DNA of 64,000 bases from Candidatus Poribacteria bacterium (lineage in GTDB: Bacteria; Poribacteria; WGA-4E; GCA-2687025): NCBI GenBank assembly GCA_018644665.1, contig JABGQA010000088.1, positions 62,001 through 126,000 of the forward strand. The letters run 5' to 3'. The translations under genes were made by a program, and so were the position numbers. The notes beneath the pieces were generated by a model. That model saw only the letters and a list, made by a program, of their open reading frames with translations. It had not been told where the DNA came from and made no database searches. Below, piece by piece: positions 54,526 through 63,371 of this stretch (position 1 is its first letter; each line of letters starts with the position of its first letter).

Positions 54526-55878
54526 ATGGCCAAGGACACGGACATTCGATTCCTCGACATCGAGTACGACTTCGAGGAGCACCCCTATCGTACGCCCCTG
54601 AAGTTCGGCGGTGTACCCACGGACAACTGCACGCTATTCAACGTGCGGCTGCGGGCGCAAACGCGCGACGGCAAGGAGGCTGTCGGCTTCGGGTCGATGC
54701 CTCTGGGAAACGTATGGGCATTCCCGCCGAGGTTCGTGTCCGTCGATGCCAGCCTCGCGGCGATGAAGCTGCTCGCCATCCGCGCGGCGGAGGACGTGCT
54801 GAGTTGGACTTTGTGCGCGCACCCCATCGACCTGTCCGCGATGCTCGAGCCGCAGTTCAAGCGCCTGGCCGCCATCGTGTCGGACGACCTCGAACTCACC
54901 ACGCCGATCCCGGATCTCTGCACGCTCGTCACGACCAGCCCCATTGACGCGGCCATCCACGACGCCTTCGGTAAGGCGAACGGGATCAACAGCTACAACG
55001 CGCTCGGCCCGGACTTCGTACACGACGACCTCGCCAGCTACCTCGGCTCCGAATTCGCTGGCAAATACCTCGACGCCTACGTCTCCGAACGCCCTCAGCC
55101 GTCGATCCCCCTGTACCACCTCGTCGGCGCCCTCGACCCGCTCACGGACGCGGACATCAGCAAACGACTCGACGACGGTCTGCCGGAGACGCTGCCGGAG
55201 TGGATTCTCGCCGACGGGCTCACGCATCTGAAGGTGAAGCTCAACGGCGACGACCTCGACTGGGACGTCGACCGGTTCCTGAGCGTGGACCGCATCACCG
55301 CGGAAACGCAGGCGGGTAGGGGCGTCACGGAGTGGCGCTACTCCGCCGACTTCAACGAGCAATGCCAGGACGTGCAGTACCTCCTGGATTTCCTCGCGAA
55401 GACGCAGGAGGGCGATGGGCAGGCGTTTTCACGGCTGGCGTACATCGAACAGCCGACGGATCGTGACCTGCGCGCGCATCCCGAGAACCGCATGCATAAG
55501 GCCGCGGAGATCAAGCCGGTCGTCATCGACGAGGCGCTCACGGACCACGAGACGCTGCTTCTCGCGCGGGAGCAGGGGTATTCGGGCGTCGCGCTCAAGG
55601 CGTGCAAGGGGCAGACGGAATCGCTGCTCATGGGCGCCGCCGCGATCGAATACGGCATGTTCCTCGCCGTTCAGGATCTCACGTGCCCCGGGGCGTCGTT
55701 CCTGCACTCGGCGGGGTTGGCGGCGCGCGTTCCCGGCGTGACGGCCATCGAGGGCAACGGGCGGCAGTACTGCCCGGCGGCGAACGAAGAGTGGGAGGAC
55801 GACTTCCCCTCCATCTTCGACATCACCGATGGCACGGTGGGCACGCACGTCTTGACCGGTCCGGGCCTGGGACATTAG
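54526..55878 (+). CDS. Enolase-superfamily (mandelate racemase/muconate-lactonizing-like) protein
   Basis: 450 residues. Capping-domain N-terminus (1-about 170), then a TIM barrel with a K-x-K (THLKVKLNG) at the end of strand 2, metal-ligand candidates in YSADFNEQC, AYIEQPTDRDL and VVIDEALTDH, and a second lysine in VALKACKGQTES, which together resemble the muconate-lactonizing/dipeptide-epimerase subgroup more than mandelate racemase. Its capping domain is longer than usual. Reactions of the superfamily abstract a proton next to a carboxylate; the substrate is unknown but neighbours suggest sugar acids. Three-gene operon with htrA and the Gfo/Idh/MocA gene. Confidence 0.85.
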   Translation: MAKDTDIRFLDIEYDFEEHPYRTPLKFGGVPTDNCTLFNVRLRAQTRDGKEAVGFGSMPLGNVWAFPPRFVSVDASLAAMKLLAIRAAEDVLSWTLCAHPIDLSAMLEPQFKRLAAIVSDDLELTTPIPDLCTLVTTSPIDAAIHDAFGKANGINSYNALGPDFVHDDLASYLGSEFAGKYLDAYVSERPQPSIPLYHLVGALDPLTDADISKRLDDGLPETLPEWILADGLTHLKVKLNGDDLDWDVDRFLSVDRITAETQAGRGVTEWRYSADFNEQCQDVQYLLDFLAKTQEGDGQAFSRLAYIEQPTDRDLRAHPENRMHKAAEIKPVVIDEALTDHETLLLAREQGYSGVALKACKGQTESLLMGAAAIEYGMFLAVQDLTCPGASFLHSAGLAARVPGVTAIEGNGRQYCPAANEEWEDDFPSIFDITDGTVGTHVLTGPGLGH

Positions 55879-55968
55879 TGGCGTTGGCGTATCGCGGGAA
55901 TCCCTCGGAGCGCCAGAGCCCACGCGCGGTGAGGTTGTTCGCCCGCGCCGCGCATGGACAGACCGTGC

Positions 55969-56772
55969 TCAGCCCGCGGCGACCACCGGATACACGAGCG
56001 GGTTCTGCGCCGGGTCGCAGAGTGCGTCTCCGATCTCGAGGCGCGCGATCTGCTCGTCCTTGAGGACGTTCCGCTGACCGTTGAACGTGGACCCGTCGGG
56101 CATGTAGGCACAGGTCATCGCGCGACGGTAGCCGTTGGTCATGTTCGCGCCCGCTCCGTGCGCGAGCAGGCCGTTGTGGAACGAACATGACCCGGCGCGC
56201 ATCGGCCCCGACACCGACTCGATCTTCGCCCACTCCGGGTACACGGAGAAGATGTCGGCCATGTTTTGGCCTATGCCGACGTTCTCCCAGGTCGCCGTCT
56301 TGTGCGTGCCGGGGAGGAAATGGAGGCAGCCGTTCTCCACGGTCACGTCGTCCAGCGCCACCCATATGCTGATCGCGTGGCGTGAACTGAACGACCAGTA
56401 CGGGTTGTCGAGATGGAAGCTCGTCTGGTTCCCCCACGGCTCCTTGATGAGAGCCTGGTCGTGCCATACTCGAATGCCGTCGATGCCCTCCAGGTCGCAG
56501 CACATCTTCCCGATGCGTGGGTCCAGGACGAGATTCTTGATGCGCTCGCTTTCCTGCCACATGTTCAGCGACTGGATGAACACGCGGGTGTAGTAGCCCG
56601 CGTTCTCCCCCGCGCGTTCCGTCGGCGGGCGGTAGAGGCCGCGTTCGGTGACGGTCTCGTCGACCGCCGCTCGCCACTCCTCCAGCTCGTCGGGAGTGAG
56701 GAAGTCCTCGACGATCGTGAAGCCGTTCTCCTGGTAGGCCGCGATCTGTTCGCTCGGTAGTTCAGTTCGCAT
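55969..56772 (-). CDS. Phytanoyl-CoA dioxygenase (PhyH) family protein
   Basis: 267 residues. Opening IAAYQENGFTIVEDFLTPDE is typical PhyH; iron ligands are in TSFHLDNPYWSF (H-x-D) and SFHNGLLAHGAGANMTNGYR (distal His) with the cosubstrate Arg in GYRRAM. Catalytically complete. It is unrelated in detail to the PhyH of the 37-43 kb duplication. Last gene of the minus-strand run ending the fmt-rpe-mtaB cluster, 26 bases after mtaB, and converging on the enolase-superfamily gene. Confidence 0.92.
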   Translation of the reverse strand: MRTELPSEQIAAYQENGFTIVEDFLTPDELEEWRAAVDETVTERGLYRPPTERAGENAGYYTRVFIQSLNMWQESERIKNLVLDPRIGKMCCDLEGIDGIRVWHDQALIKEPWGNQTSFHLDNPYWSFSSRHAISIWVALDDVTVENGCLHFLPGTHKTATWENVGIGQNMADIFSVYPEWAKIESVSGPMRAGSCSFHNGLLAHGAGANMTNGYRRAMTCAYMPDGSTFNGQRNVLKDEQIARLEIGDALCDPAQNPLVYPVVAAG

Positions 56773-56798
56773 ACGCCGACAGTCCCCCGTCTCGGTCC

Positions 56799-58136
56799 TT
56801 ATCCCGCGTGGCGCGCGAGCCGCCCACGCATGTAGCCGTCCTCGACATCGACGAGTTCCACTCGCCGGAGTAGACCCACGTCCTCATCCTGCGCATCGGT
56901 CAGGACGCGCAGATAGTTCCCCGCGTATCCCGCGTACTCCGCGCGCGGGCCTTCGCGCGTGTCCTCGACCATCACCTCGACCACGTTGCCCGCCGACGCC
57001 TCCTGGTACTGTCGCTCCAGGCGCTTGCCCAGTCCACGAACGGCCTTGCTGCGCTCTACTGCCACATGCGCCGGGACCTGATCGGGGTAGGCCGCCGCGG
57101 GGGTGCCCTCGCGCGGGGAGTACCGGAACACGTGGAGCCGATGGAACGCGGACTTCTCGACGACGCGATGGGTGTCCTCGAACTCCGCGTCCGTCTCGCC
57201 GGGGAAGCCGACCATCACGTCCGTGGTCAGGCCGACATCCGGCATCGCCTCGTAGAGCGCCGCTACGAGGCCGAGGAACTCCTCGCGCGTGTACTTGCGG
57301 CGCATGCGCTCCAGCACTTCCGTCGAGCCGCTCTGCAGCGGGATGTGGAAGTGGCGCGCGACCTTCGGCAGGTCGGCCGCGGCGCGGATCAGGTTGCTCG
57401 GGACGTCCATCGGCTCGATGGAGCTCAGGCGGATGCGCGCGATGTCGTCGATGTCGTGCAGCGCGGCCAGGACATCGGCCAGGCCATAGCGCCGACGCAG
57501 GTCCTTGCCGTACGAACCCAGTTGCACGCCCGTGATGACGACCTCCCGGAACCCGCGCTGCGCGAGCCGTTCGACCTCGGCGACGATGTCGGGCAGGTCG
57601 CGGCTACGCATGCGCCCACGGACGTAAGGGATGATGCAGAATGTGCAGAAGGCGCTGCAGCCGTCCTGGACCTTCACCATCGCCCGCGTCTGCTCGTCGA
57701 AGGTGGCGATGCTGAGGCCGAACTCGCCGAGATCAACCTGCGCGTCAGGATCGCCGACGAACTCGCGGGACAAGGTCTGCGTTATCTCGGCCTCGCGGAT
57801 CATCTCCTTGAGCTGGAACTTCTCGCGATTGCCGAACACCTTTGTGACGCCTTCGATGCCGAGCAGGTCGGACTTCGCGGCCTGCGCGTAGCACCCGGTG
57901 ACGAAGATGTGGGACTCGGGGCTGAATCGGTGGAGCGCGCGGATGGCCTTGCGCGCCTTCGCGTCGGACGCGCTCGTCACGGTGCAGGTGTTCACGATGT
58001 ACAGGTCGGCGCCGGAGGAGACTGGCCGTACTTGGTAGCCGATGCCGCGTAGGGCCTCCGCCATCGCTTGCGTGTCGTACTGGTTCACCTTGCAGCCGAA
58101 CGTCACGAAGGCCGCGGTGGGCGTGGCGTCGCTCAA
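56799..58136 (-). CDS. mtaB: tRNA t6A37 methylthiotransferase MtaB
   Basis: 445 residues. N-terminal UPF0004 domain with VTFGCKVNQYDTQAMAEAL and two more cysteines (NTCTVTSASDAKARK, VTGCYAQAAKSDL) that ligate one cluster; radical-SAM CxxxCxxC in VQDGCSAFCTFCIIPYVRGR; C-terminal TRAM region (VVEVMVEDTREGPRAEYAGY). The CKVNQYD variant is characteristic of MtaB rather than MiaB or RimO. It converts t6A37 to ms2t6A37 in tRNAs decoding ANN. Its ATG overlaps the rpe stop by four bases. Confidence 0.93.
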   Translation of the reverse strand: MSDATPTAAFVTFGCKVNQYDTQAMAEALRGIGYQVRPVSSGADLYIVNTCTVTSASDAKARKAIRALHRFSPESHIFVTGCYAQAAKSDLLGIEGVTKVFGNREKFQLKEMIREAEITQTLSREFVGDPDAQVDLGEFGLSIATFDEQTRAMVKVQDGCSAFCTFCIIPYVRGRMRSRDLPDIVAEVERLAQRGFREVVITGVQLGSYGKDLRRRYGLADVLAALHDIDDIARIRLSSIEPMDVPSNLIRAAADLPKVARHFHIPLQSGSTEVLERMRRKYTREEFLGLVAALYEAMPDVGLTTDVMVGFPGETDAEFEDTHRVVEKSAFHRLHVFRYSPREGTPAAAYPDQVPAHVAVERSKAVRGLGKRLERQYQEASAGNVVEVMVEDTREGPRAEYAGYAGNYLRVLTDAQDEDVGLLRRVELVDVEDGYMRGRLARHAG

Positions 58137-58819
58137 CCGAGTTCCCTTCGCGCGTCCGTCGCCGTCTCCCGTAGCTCCGCGATGGCCTCGCCCAGATCCG
58201 GGGCGCCGTATGCAGCCGAACCCGCGACGAACACGTTCACGCCGGCCTTCACGAGCGCGGGGATGGTGTCGCGGGACACGCCTCCGTCCGCCTGGATGTC
58301 CACGGGCAGATCGCGTTCCTCCACGGCCTCGGCGATTTCGGTGATCGTCCCGAGTACCTCTGGCATGAACTTCTGACCCGAGAAGCCGGGGCGCACGGTC
58401 ATGGGCAGGACGAGATCGACCTGCTCCAGGTGAGCCGTCGCCATCTCAGCGGGAGTTCCCGGCATGAGTGAGACGCCGACGCGGCAGCCAAGCTCGCGAA
58501 CTGCGGCGAGGGTGGCGGTGACATCGCCCTCCGCCTCGACGTGGACCGTGATCAAGTCGGCTCCCGCCTTCGCGAACCGCTCGATGTGGTCCATCGGGCG
58601 GGCGAGCATCAGATGGACGTCGAAGAAGATGTCGGACCAACTCCGCAGGTCCGCCACCGTCTGCGGACCGAAGGACAGGTTGGGCGCGAAGTGTCCGTCG
58701 AAGACATCTATATGCAGCCAGTCGGCGCCGCTCTCCTTGGCGCGTCGCGCCTCGGCTCCCAGTTCCGCCATGTTCGCAGACAGCAGGGACGGCGCGATGC
58801 GGATACCGCCTCGGGTCAC
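58133..58819 (-). CDS. rpe: Ribulose-phosphate 3-epimerase
   Basis: 228 residues, normal length. Family motifs: IRIAPSLLSANMAELGAEA, the metal-binding WLHIDVFDGHFAPNLSFGP, ITVHVEAEG, VLPMTVRPGFSGQKF and PVDIQADGGVSRDT. It interconverts ribulose 5-phosphate and xylulose 5-phosphate (pentose phosphate/Calvin pathways). Start ATG overlaps the PASTA gene stop by four bases and its own stop overlaps mtaB, so the three are tightly coupled. Confidence 0.97.
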   Translation of the reverse strand: MTRGGIRIAPSLLSANMAELGAEARRAKESGADWLHIDVFDGHFAPNLSFGPQTVADLRSWSDIFFDVHLMLARPMDHIERFAKAGADLITVHVEAEGDVTATLAAVRELGCRVGVSLMPGTPAEMATAHLEQVDLVLPMTVRPGFSGQKFMPEVLGTITEIAEAVEERDLPVDIQADGGVSRDTIPALVKAGVNVFVAGSAAYGAPDLGEAIAELRETATDARRELG

Positions 58820-60027
58820 AGCGTTTCCCTCCGTATCGGCTCGCGCATGTCGTCTTCGTACACGGTCAGTTCAGCCTCGCCTACCACGTTGCGCGGGAAC
58901 GAGATGCTCTCGCCGGGCCGCGCCATCTCGTCGTACAGCTCGCGATAGCCGGTGTCGTCTCTCAGCATGATGCGCACGCGGATGAGGGGTGTCCCGAGAT
59001 CCAACGCGGGGTCGTCTGCGCCATCGGCTAAGACCGGTTCGCCGTTCTCCGTTGCGACGGGTGCCGTGGGAGGCTCCCCGTCGCCAGGAGCGCCACTGGC
59101 GACGGCCGGTTCTGCGTTGTCCGAGCTGCCATCGTCTGCGGTCGGGCCGACATCTACTGCAGGTCCGATGGAGCCGTCGGCACCCTCATCCGGGACCGGC
59201 ACGGTGGCGTCGTCGGGGACGCCGCCGGACACGGTGTGCTGGATGATGACGAGTCGGGAACCCCCGCTTGCGCGAGCCGGTGGCTCGTTGACGGTGAGCG
59301 TCACGCCGGAGCCAGAGAGCACGCGCGAACCTGCGGGCGGGATTTGGGCGAGCACCAGGTCGGCCTTCGCGCGCGGCGCCCGTCGTCGCTCGACCTTCTC
59401 GACGTAGAGCAGTTCGTCCGTCGCCAGCTTGCGCGCCTCGGCGAGGGTCAACCCCGTCAGGGTGGGCATCGTCATCTCGACGGGTCTCGGCCCGAGGCTG
59501 ACCAGGAGGTCCACGCGATCGCCGCGCGCCAACTCGGTTCCGGCGCCGGGGGTGGTCGCGATGATGCTCTGCGGGGTCGGGAGCCTCTCGGAATGCGTGT
59601 GGGCGACCATGCCTGTTCGGAGACCGAGTATGGACAGTTCGAACTCGGCCTGTCCGACGGTCTTGTGCCGCAGGTCGGGGACGGTGGACCGCTCGGGGCC
59701 GCTGCTCAGTATGAATCGGATCGGTCGCGTGCGTTTCACGGTCTGCATCGGCGCCGGGACGTGGGAGAGGACGTATCCACGCGGCTGCGACGCGTCGTTC
59801 CGCGTCTCGGTGGCCGCGTAGTTGACCTTCAGTCCCAGGTCGAGAGCGCGTTGCTTGGCCCGCTCGGCGGGGAGTCCTTCGAGGTCGGGGATGGTCACGA
59901 CCTCGCCCTCGACATAGTTGGGTATCCACGAGTAGAGGAACCCCAACACCGAGCCCGCCCACAGGATCATGACGAGCACGCTGATGGTGAATACGCCGTT
60001 GAGCGTCAGGAACCACCGCCATCGCAT
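58816..60027 (-). CDS. Membrane-anchored PASTA-domain protein lacking a kinase domain
   Basis: 403 residues from ATG 60027, with GGAG six bases upstream (frame open to 60345 but inside fmt). A single membrane helix at about 7-38 (LTLNGVFTISVLVMILWAGS) is followed by three PASTA domains (about 48-115, 117-185, 187-260; VTIPDLEGLPAERAKQRALD, STVPDLRHKTVGQAEFELSI, MTMPTLTGLTLAEARKLATD). The rest is an acidic Pro/Ala/Gly-rich linker and a short beta domain. In many bacteria this locus between fmt and rpe carries a PASTA kinase (PknB/PrkC); here only the extracellular sensor part is present. PASTA domains bind muropeptides or beta-lactams. Confidence 0.88.
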   Translation of the reverse strand: MRWRWFLTLNGVFTISVLVMILWAGSVLGFLYSWIPNYVEGEVVTIPDLEGLPAERAKQRALDLGLKVNYAATETRNDASQPRGYVLSHVPAPMQTVKRTRPIRFILSSGPERSTVPDLRHKTVGQAEFELSILGLRTGMVAHTHSERLPTPQSIIATTPGAGTELARGDRVDLLVSLGPRPVEMTMPTLTGLTLAEARKLATDELLYVEKVERRRAPRAKADLVLAQIPPAGSRVLSGSGVTLTVNEPPARASGGSRLVIIQHTVSGGVPDDATVPVPDEGADGSIGPAVDVGPTADDGSSDNAEPAVASGAPGDGEPPTAPVATENGEPVLADGADDPALDLGTPLIRVRIMLRDDTGYRELYDEMARPGESISFPRNVVGEAELTVYEDDMREPIRRETL

Positions 60028-60086
60028 GTGGAACGCTCCAGGGTGAGTCGGAGGCCATCGCGTGATGCGAAGTCGTCGGTCGCGGA

Positions 60087-61040
60087 CTAGCCGAGCTCGA
60101 ACGCTGCCGGGACGTCGCCTCGGAGGCCGTTCAGGTAGCCGGGGACATCCATCTCGGCACGGTTCTCGGGCTGCACGCGCAGCAACTCCAGCGACCCCTG
60201 CCCGGTCTGCGCGAACATCCTGCCACCCTCGACGACGATGGCTCCGGGGTTCGGCGCGACATCCCGATCCGTCGGCGCGCAGCTTTTCACCCGGAGGGCC
60301 ACCCCGCCGGGTAGGAACGCCTGAGCGCCCGGCCAGGGCACACACGCACGGTAACGATTGTGGATCGCGCCAGAGGGGAGTGTCCAGTCCACGACGCCCA
60401 TCTCGCGGGTGAACTTCGGGGCGTGTGTGGCCGTCGAGTCGTCCTGGGGCGTGGTCGCGATGCCCTCCCTCGGGAGGTGGAGGATCACGTCGCTGAGCAT
60501 CTCCGCGCCGGTCTCCGCGAGGCGCGCCATCAGTTCCGGCGCCGTCTCCGTCGGTTCGATGGCGGTCGCTTCCTGCCGCACGATGGGGCCGGTGTCCTCA
60601 CCCTCGTCGATCTGCATGACCGTCACGCCGGTCTGCTCGTCGCCGTTCCAGAGGGCCCATTGGACGGGGGCGGCTCCGCGATAGGTCGGGAGCAACGACG
60701 GGTGGATGTTCAGGCATCCGTGGGGCGGGATGTCGAGTATGGAGCGCGGGAGTATCTGCCCGTAGGCGACGATCGCGATGACGTCCGGCGCGAGTTCGGA
60801 GAGCACTCGCACGAACTCCCGGGCGCGGGCGCGCTCAGGTTGGTGAATCGGCAGCCCCAACGCCTCGGCTTCGACCTTGACGGGCGAGGGCGTCAGCTTG
60901 CGCCCCCGCCCGCTCGGCCGATCCGGCTGGGTGACCACGGCCGCGAGTTCCACGGACGTCGCGAGTAGCCGCAACGCCGGCACGGCGAACTCGGGAGTTC
61001 CCATGAAGACGACGCGCGGCCGTGAGTCTGCGTCGGGCAT
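60087..61040 (-). CDS. fmt: Methionyl-tRNA formyltransferase
   Basis: 317 residues from ATG 61040, five bases after AAGGA (frame open to 61178 but overlapping the neighbouring dehydrogenase). Motifs: VVFMGTPEFAVPALRLLATS, the N-H-D catalytic set with CLNIHPSLLPTYRGAAPVQW (Asn, His) and GVTVMQIDEGEDTGPI (Asp), and a C-terminal OB-like domain (RYRACVPWPGAQAFLPGG). It formylates initiator Met-tRNA. The usual partner def is not in the window. Followed by PASTA-rpe-mtaB. Confidence 0.97.
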   Translation of the reverse strand: MPDADSRPRVVFMGTPEFAVPALRLLATSVELAAVVTQPDRPSGRGRKLTPSPVKVEAEALGLPIHQPERARAREFVRVLSELAPDVIAIVAYGQILPRSILDIPPHGCLNIHPSLLPTYRGAAPVQWALWNGDEQTGVTVMQIDEGEDTGPIVRQEATAIEPTETAPELMARLAETGAEMLSDVILHLPREGIATTPQDDSTATHAPKFTREMGVVDWTLPSGAIHNRYRACVPWPGAQAFLPGGVALRVKSCAPTDRDVAPNPGAIVVEGGRMFAQTGQGSLELLRVQPENRAEMDVPGYLNGLRGDVPAAFELG

Positions 61041-61048
61041 ACGCGTCC

Positions 61049-62056
61049 TTAGAGCGGCAGCGACACCGCCTGGCCCGTGGAGGACGCGCGGTACACTGCC
61101 TCCATCACCTCGGTCAGGTTGCGGCCGTCCTGGATGGTGATCGTCATGGGCGCGTCGTTGAGGATGGCGTTCACCCACTGGTCCATGGCGCTCGGGAGGT
61201 TGTCGGGGGCGTTCGCGAGGAACGCGTCCCGCGCGTCGTCATCGAGCACACGCGTCTGCAACTGCGTGTCGCCCATTCCCTGCACGAGCGAGCCCTCGGT
61301 CCCGTAGAGTTCCAGGAGCGCGGGGCCGGAGCGGTGGACCCAGGAGCAGTCGACGACGCCGATGGCGTTGTTCGGGAACTCCATGAGCGTGACGCTGTTG
61401 TCGTCGATGGGGTAGGCGTTGGAGTGGTTGTTGATGAAGCCAGTGATCTTCTTTGGCGAGCCGCCCATGAGCCACGGGAGGATATCCATGACGTGGCAGC
61501 CGAGGTCGAAGAGGGCTCCGCCGCCCGCGCGTTCCGCGTCGGCGAACCAGGCGCTGGGGCCGGAGAACCACTTGTCGAGACCGGCGTTGTGGGCAATGCG
61601 GGCGCGACCGAACGTGAGGTCGCCCAGCAGGCCGTCTTCGACCGCCTTCTTTGCAAGCAGGATCCCGGAACGCGAGCGGGAAGGGAGCGAGATGATGAAC
61701 TTCACCCCGGCCGCATCGACGGCGTCGATGATGGGGTCGCACTCGGCGACGGTGATCGCGAGGGCCTTCTCGGTGAAGATGTGCTTGCCGGCCTTCGCGG
61801 CCGCGATCATCACCTTGGGGTGGTCCGACGTGATCGCGTTCACGATGACGGCGTCGATGTCATCGCGGGCGAGAAGCTCGTCGAGGTCTTCGTGGAAGTC
61901 GAGGCCGTGGCGCTCGGCTCCCTCTCTGCCCCCGTATTCGTCCTCGTCCCAGACGGCGAGCAGGTCTATATTCTCATTGGCCATGGCCTGCTTCGCGTAG
62001 CCCTCTGCGTGGACGTGGGCGAAGCTGAGCATTGCCGCGCGGACTTTGTCGCTCAT
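61049..62056 (-). CDS. Gfo/Idh/MocA-family oxidoreductase
   Basis: 335 residues. Rossmann N-terminus is VRAAMLSFAHVHAEGYAKQA (the glycine loop is replaced by a S-F-A-H-V-H-A variant), with DDIDAVIVNAITSDHPKVMI and AAAKAGKHIFTEKALAITVA, where T-E-K replaces the usual E-K-P. The C-terminal domain has GGGALFDLGCHVMDILPWLM. Variants with S-F-x-H-x-H loops are common in this family from uncultured marine bacteria. It is probably a sugar/polyol dehydrogenase. Nine bases before fmt on the same strand but unrelated in function. Confidence 0.9.
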   Translation of the reverse strand: MSDKVRAAMLSFAHVHAEGYAKQAMANENIDLLAVWDEDEYGGREGAERHGLDFHEDLDELLARDDIDAVIVNAITSDHPKVMIAAAKAGKHIFTEKALAITVAECDPIIDAVDAAGVKFIISLPSRSRSGILLAKKAVEDGLLGDLTFGRARIAHNAGLDKWFSGPSAWFADAERAGGGALFDLGCHVMDILPWLMGGSPKKITGFINNHSNAYPIDDNSVTLMEFPNNAIGVVDCSWVHRSGPALLELYGTEGSLVQGMGDTQLQTRVLDDDARDAFLANAPDNLPSAMDQWVNAILNDAPMTITIQDGRNLTEVMEAVYRASSTGQAVSLPL

Positions 62057-62128
62057 GTCGGGGTCCTATCGTGTCGCTTGTGGCTTCGGGATCTTCGCGA
62101 GTGTCGCGCTTCTCGCTAGCCGTTCTTC

Positions 62129-62890
62129 TTAGCGGCTCGGGCCTTCGTCGGGCGCGTCATTATCCGCGTCCCCGCGAATGCGACGCAAGACGGCCGCCCG
62201 CCATGACGGCTCGGCGTCGTCCATGTCCACACATAGCTCGGCCGCCGTGCCGACGCCCACCACGCGACCCTCGTGGAGCAGTATCGCGCGGTCTATCGTC
62301 GCCTCGACGAACTCGGGCAGGTTCGTCGCGATGAGCATCGTCTTCCCCATCGCGCGTAGCTCCGTGAGGATCTCCGCCATCTCCGCCTGGCCCGCCGGAT
62401 CAAGACCGGCGAGGGGCTCGTCCAGGAGCAGTATCGGAGGGTCGTGGAGCAGCGCGCGCGCGAGTTCCACCCGCTGCGCCTCGCCGCGTGACAGGTCGGT
62501 CAGCAGGGCGTCCGTCAGGTGCCCAACATCTGTCAGATCCAGGGACTGCGCGATGGCGTCCGCGCGATCCTCCCTCGGCAGTCGGTGGGACGCCGCCATC
62601 GCCTTCATGTACTCGCTGACGTCCGTCTGTTCGGGGAGCGCCGGCGTCTCCATGACGTAACCCACGCGGCGACGCGCTTCGCGGGGCTTTCGGCGCACGT
62701 CTACTCCCGCTACTAGGGCGGTTCCCGAGGTCGCGCGCGTCGCCGTCCCGAACACCCGGATGACGAGCGACTTGCCGCAGCCGTTTGCGCCCAGCAGCGC
62801 GACGCACTCGCCCTCGTCGACGACGAAGGAGACGTCCGAGAGGAGGTCTCGGCGTCGGGCGCGGACGGTGATGCTGTCGGCTTGAATCAC
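62129..62890 (-). CDS. ABC transporter ATP-binding protein
   Basis: 253 residues from GTG 62890 (VIQADSITVRARRRDLLSDV); a longer frame to 63013 is unlikely. Walker A LLGANGCGKSLVIR, signature LSRGEAQRVELARALL (L-S-R-G-E, third residue altered from LSGGQ), Walker B ILLLDEPLAGLD and a switch region MLIATNLPEFVE in which the usual histidine is replaced by N (ATN). This is the CcmA/drug-exporter (ABC-2) type, which needs a membrane partner; none is adjacent, so it may pair with an unlinked permease or be orphaned. Confidence 0.88.
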   Translation of the reverse strand: MIQADSITVRARRRDLLSDVSFVVDEGECVALLGANGCGKSLVIRVFGTATRATSGTALVAGVDVRRKPREARRRVGYVMETPALPEQTDVSEYMKAMAASHRLPREDRADAIAQSLDLTDVGHLTDALLTDLSRGEAQRVELARALLHDPPILLLDEPLAGLDPAGQAEMAEILTELRAMGKTMLIATNLPEFVEATIDRAILLHEGRVVGVGTAAELCVDMDDAEPSWRAAVLRRIRGDADNDAPDEGPSR

Positions 62891-63371
62891 GGCGTTGCAC
62901 CTGTGTGCCTTGCGGAATGACGATGTCGGAGTTCTACGACCCGCCTGTAAGCATGTCAAGCGCCATGGACTCGATTGCCGGCGAACTGCGACTGCCGCGC
63001 GGCCAGCAGCCAACAGAGGCGGCTATTGCTGTGATGTGTCCTGTCGTCTATCTTGTGATCGACGGGGAGTGATGGGACCTCAACGAAGGTGAAACTATGT
63101 CCCGTCGCATTCTGTACGGTGCCCAGTTCCGTTCGTCCCTATCGCGCGTCGCCAGCGCGGTGCCCGGTCCCACCAGATTCGCTCGGCCAGCGGCCATGGC
63201 CAGGGTGACCTGCCGCACGCGATTCGTGCTGACGCTGCCGCACCGTGGCATCTGCCATCGTGCGCGCCGCGCCGCAGCCTTGTGCTGGCTGCGAGCCCAG
63301 AGGCCCTTCCTGTCTGATAGAGTGCTCGCGTACGGCGATCCGGGCGCTGCGTTCGTCCGTGAGGCGAACCT
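62891..63371. other. Intergenic region, no gene recognised
   Basis: Divergent gap between the ABC ATPase (minus) and the secreted protein (plus). Several overlapping open frames (for example 63097-63375 plus, 63048-63503 minus) have R/A/P-rich shadow composition. It should include both promoters; none is clear. Confidence 0.45.
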
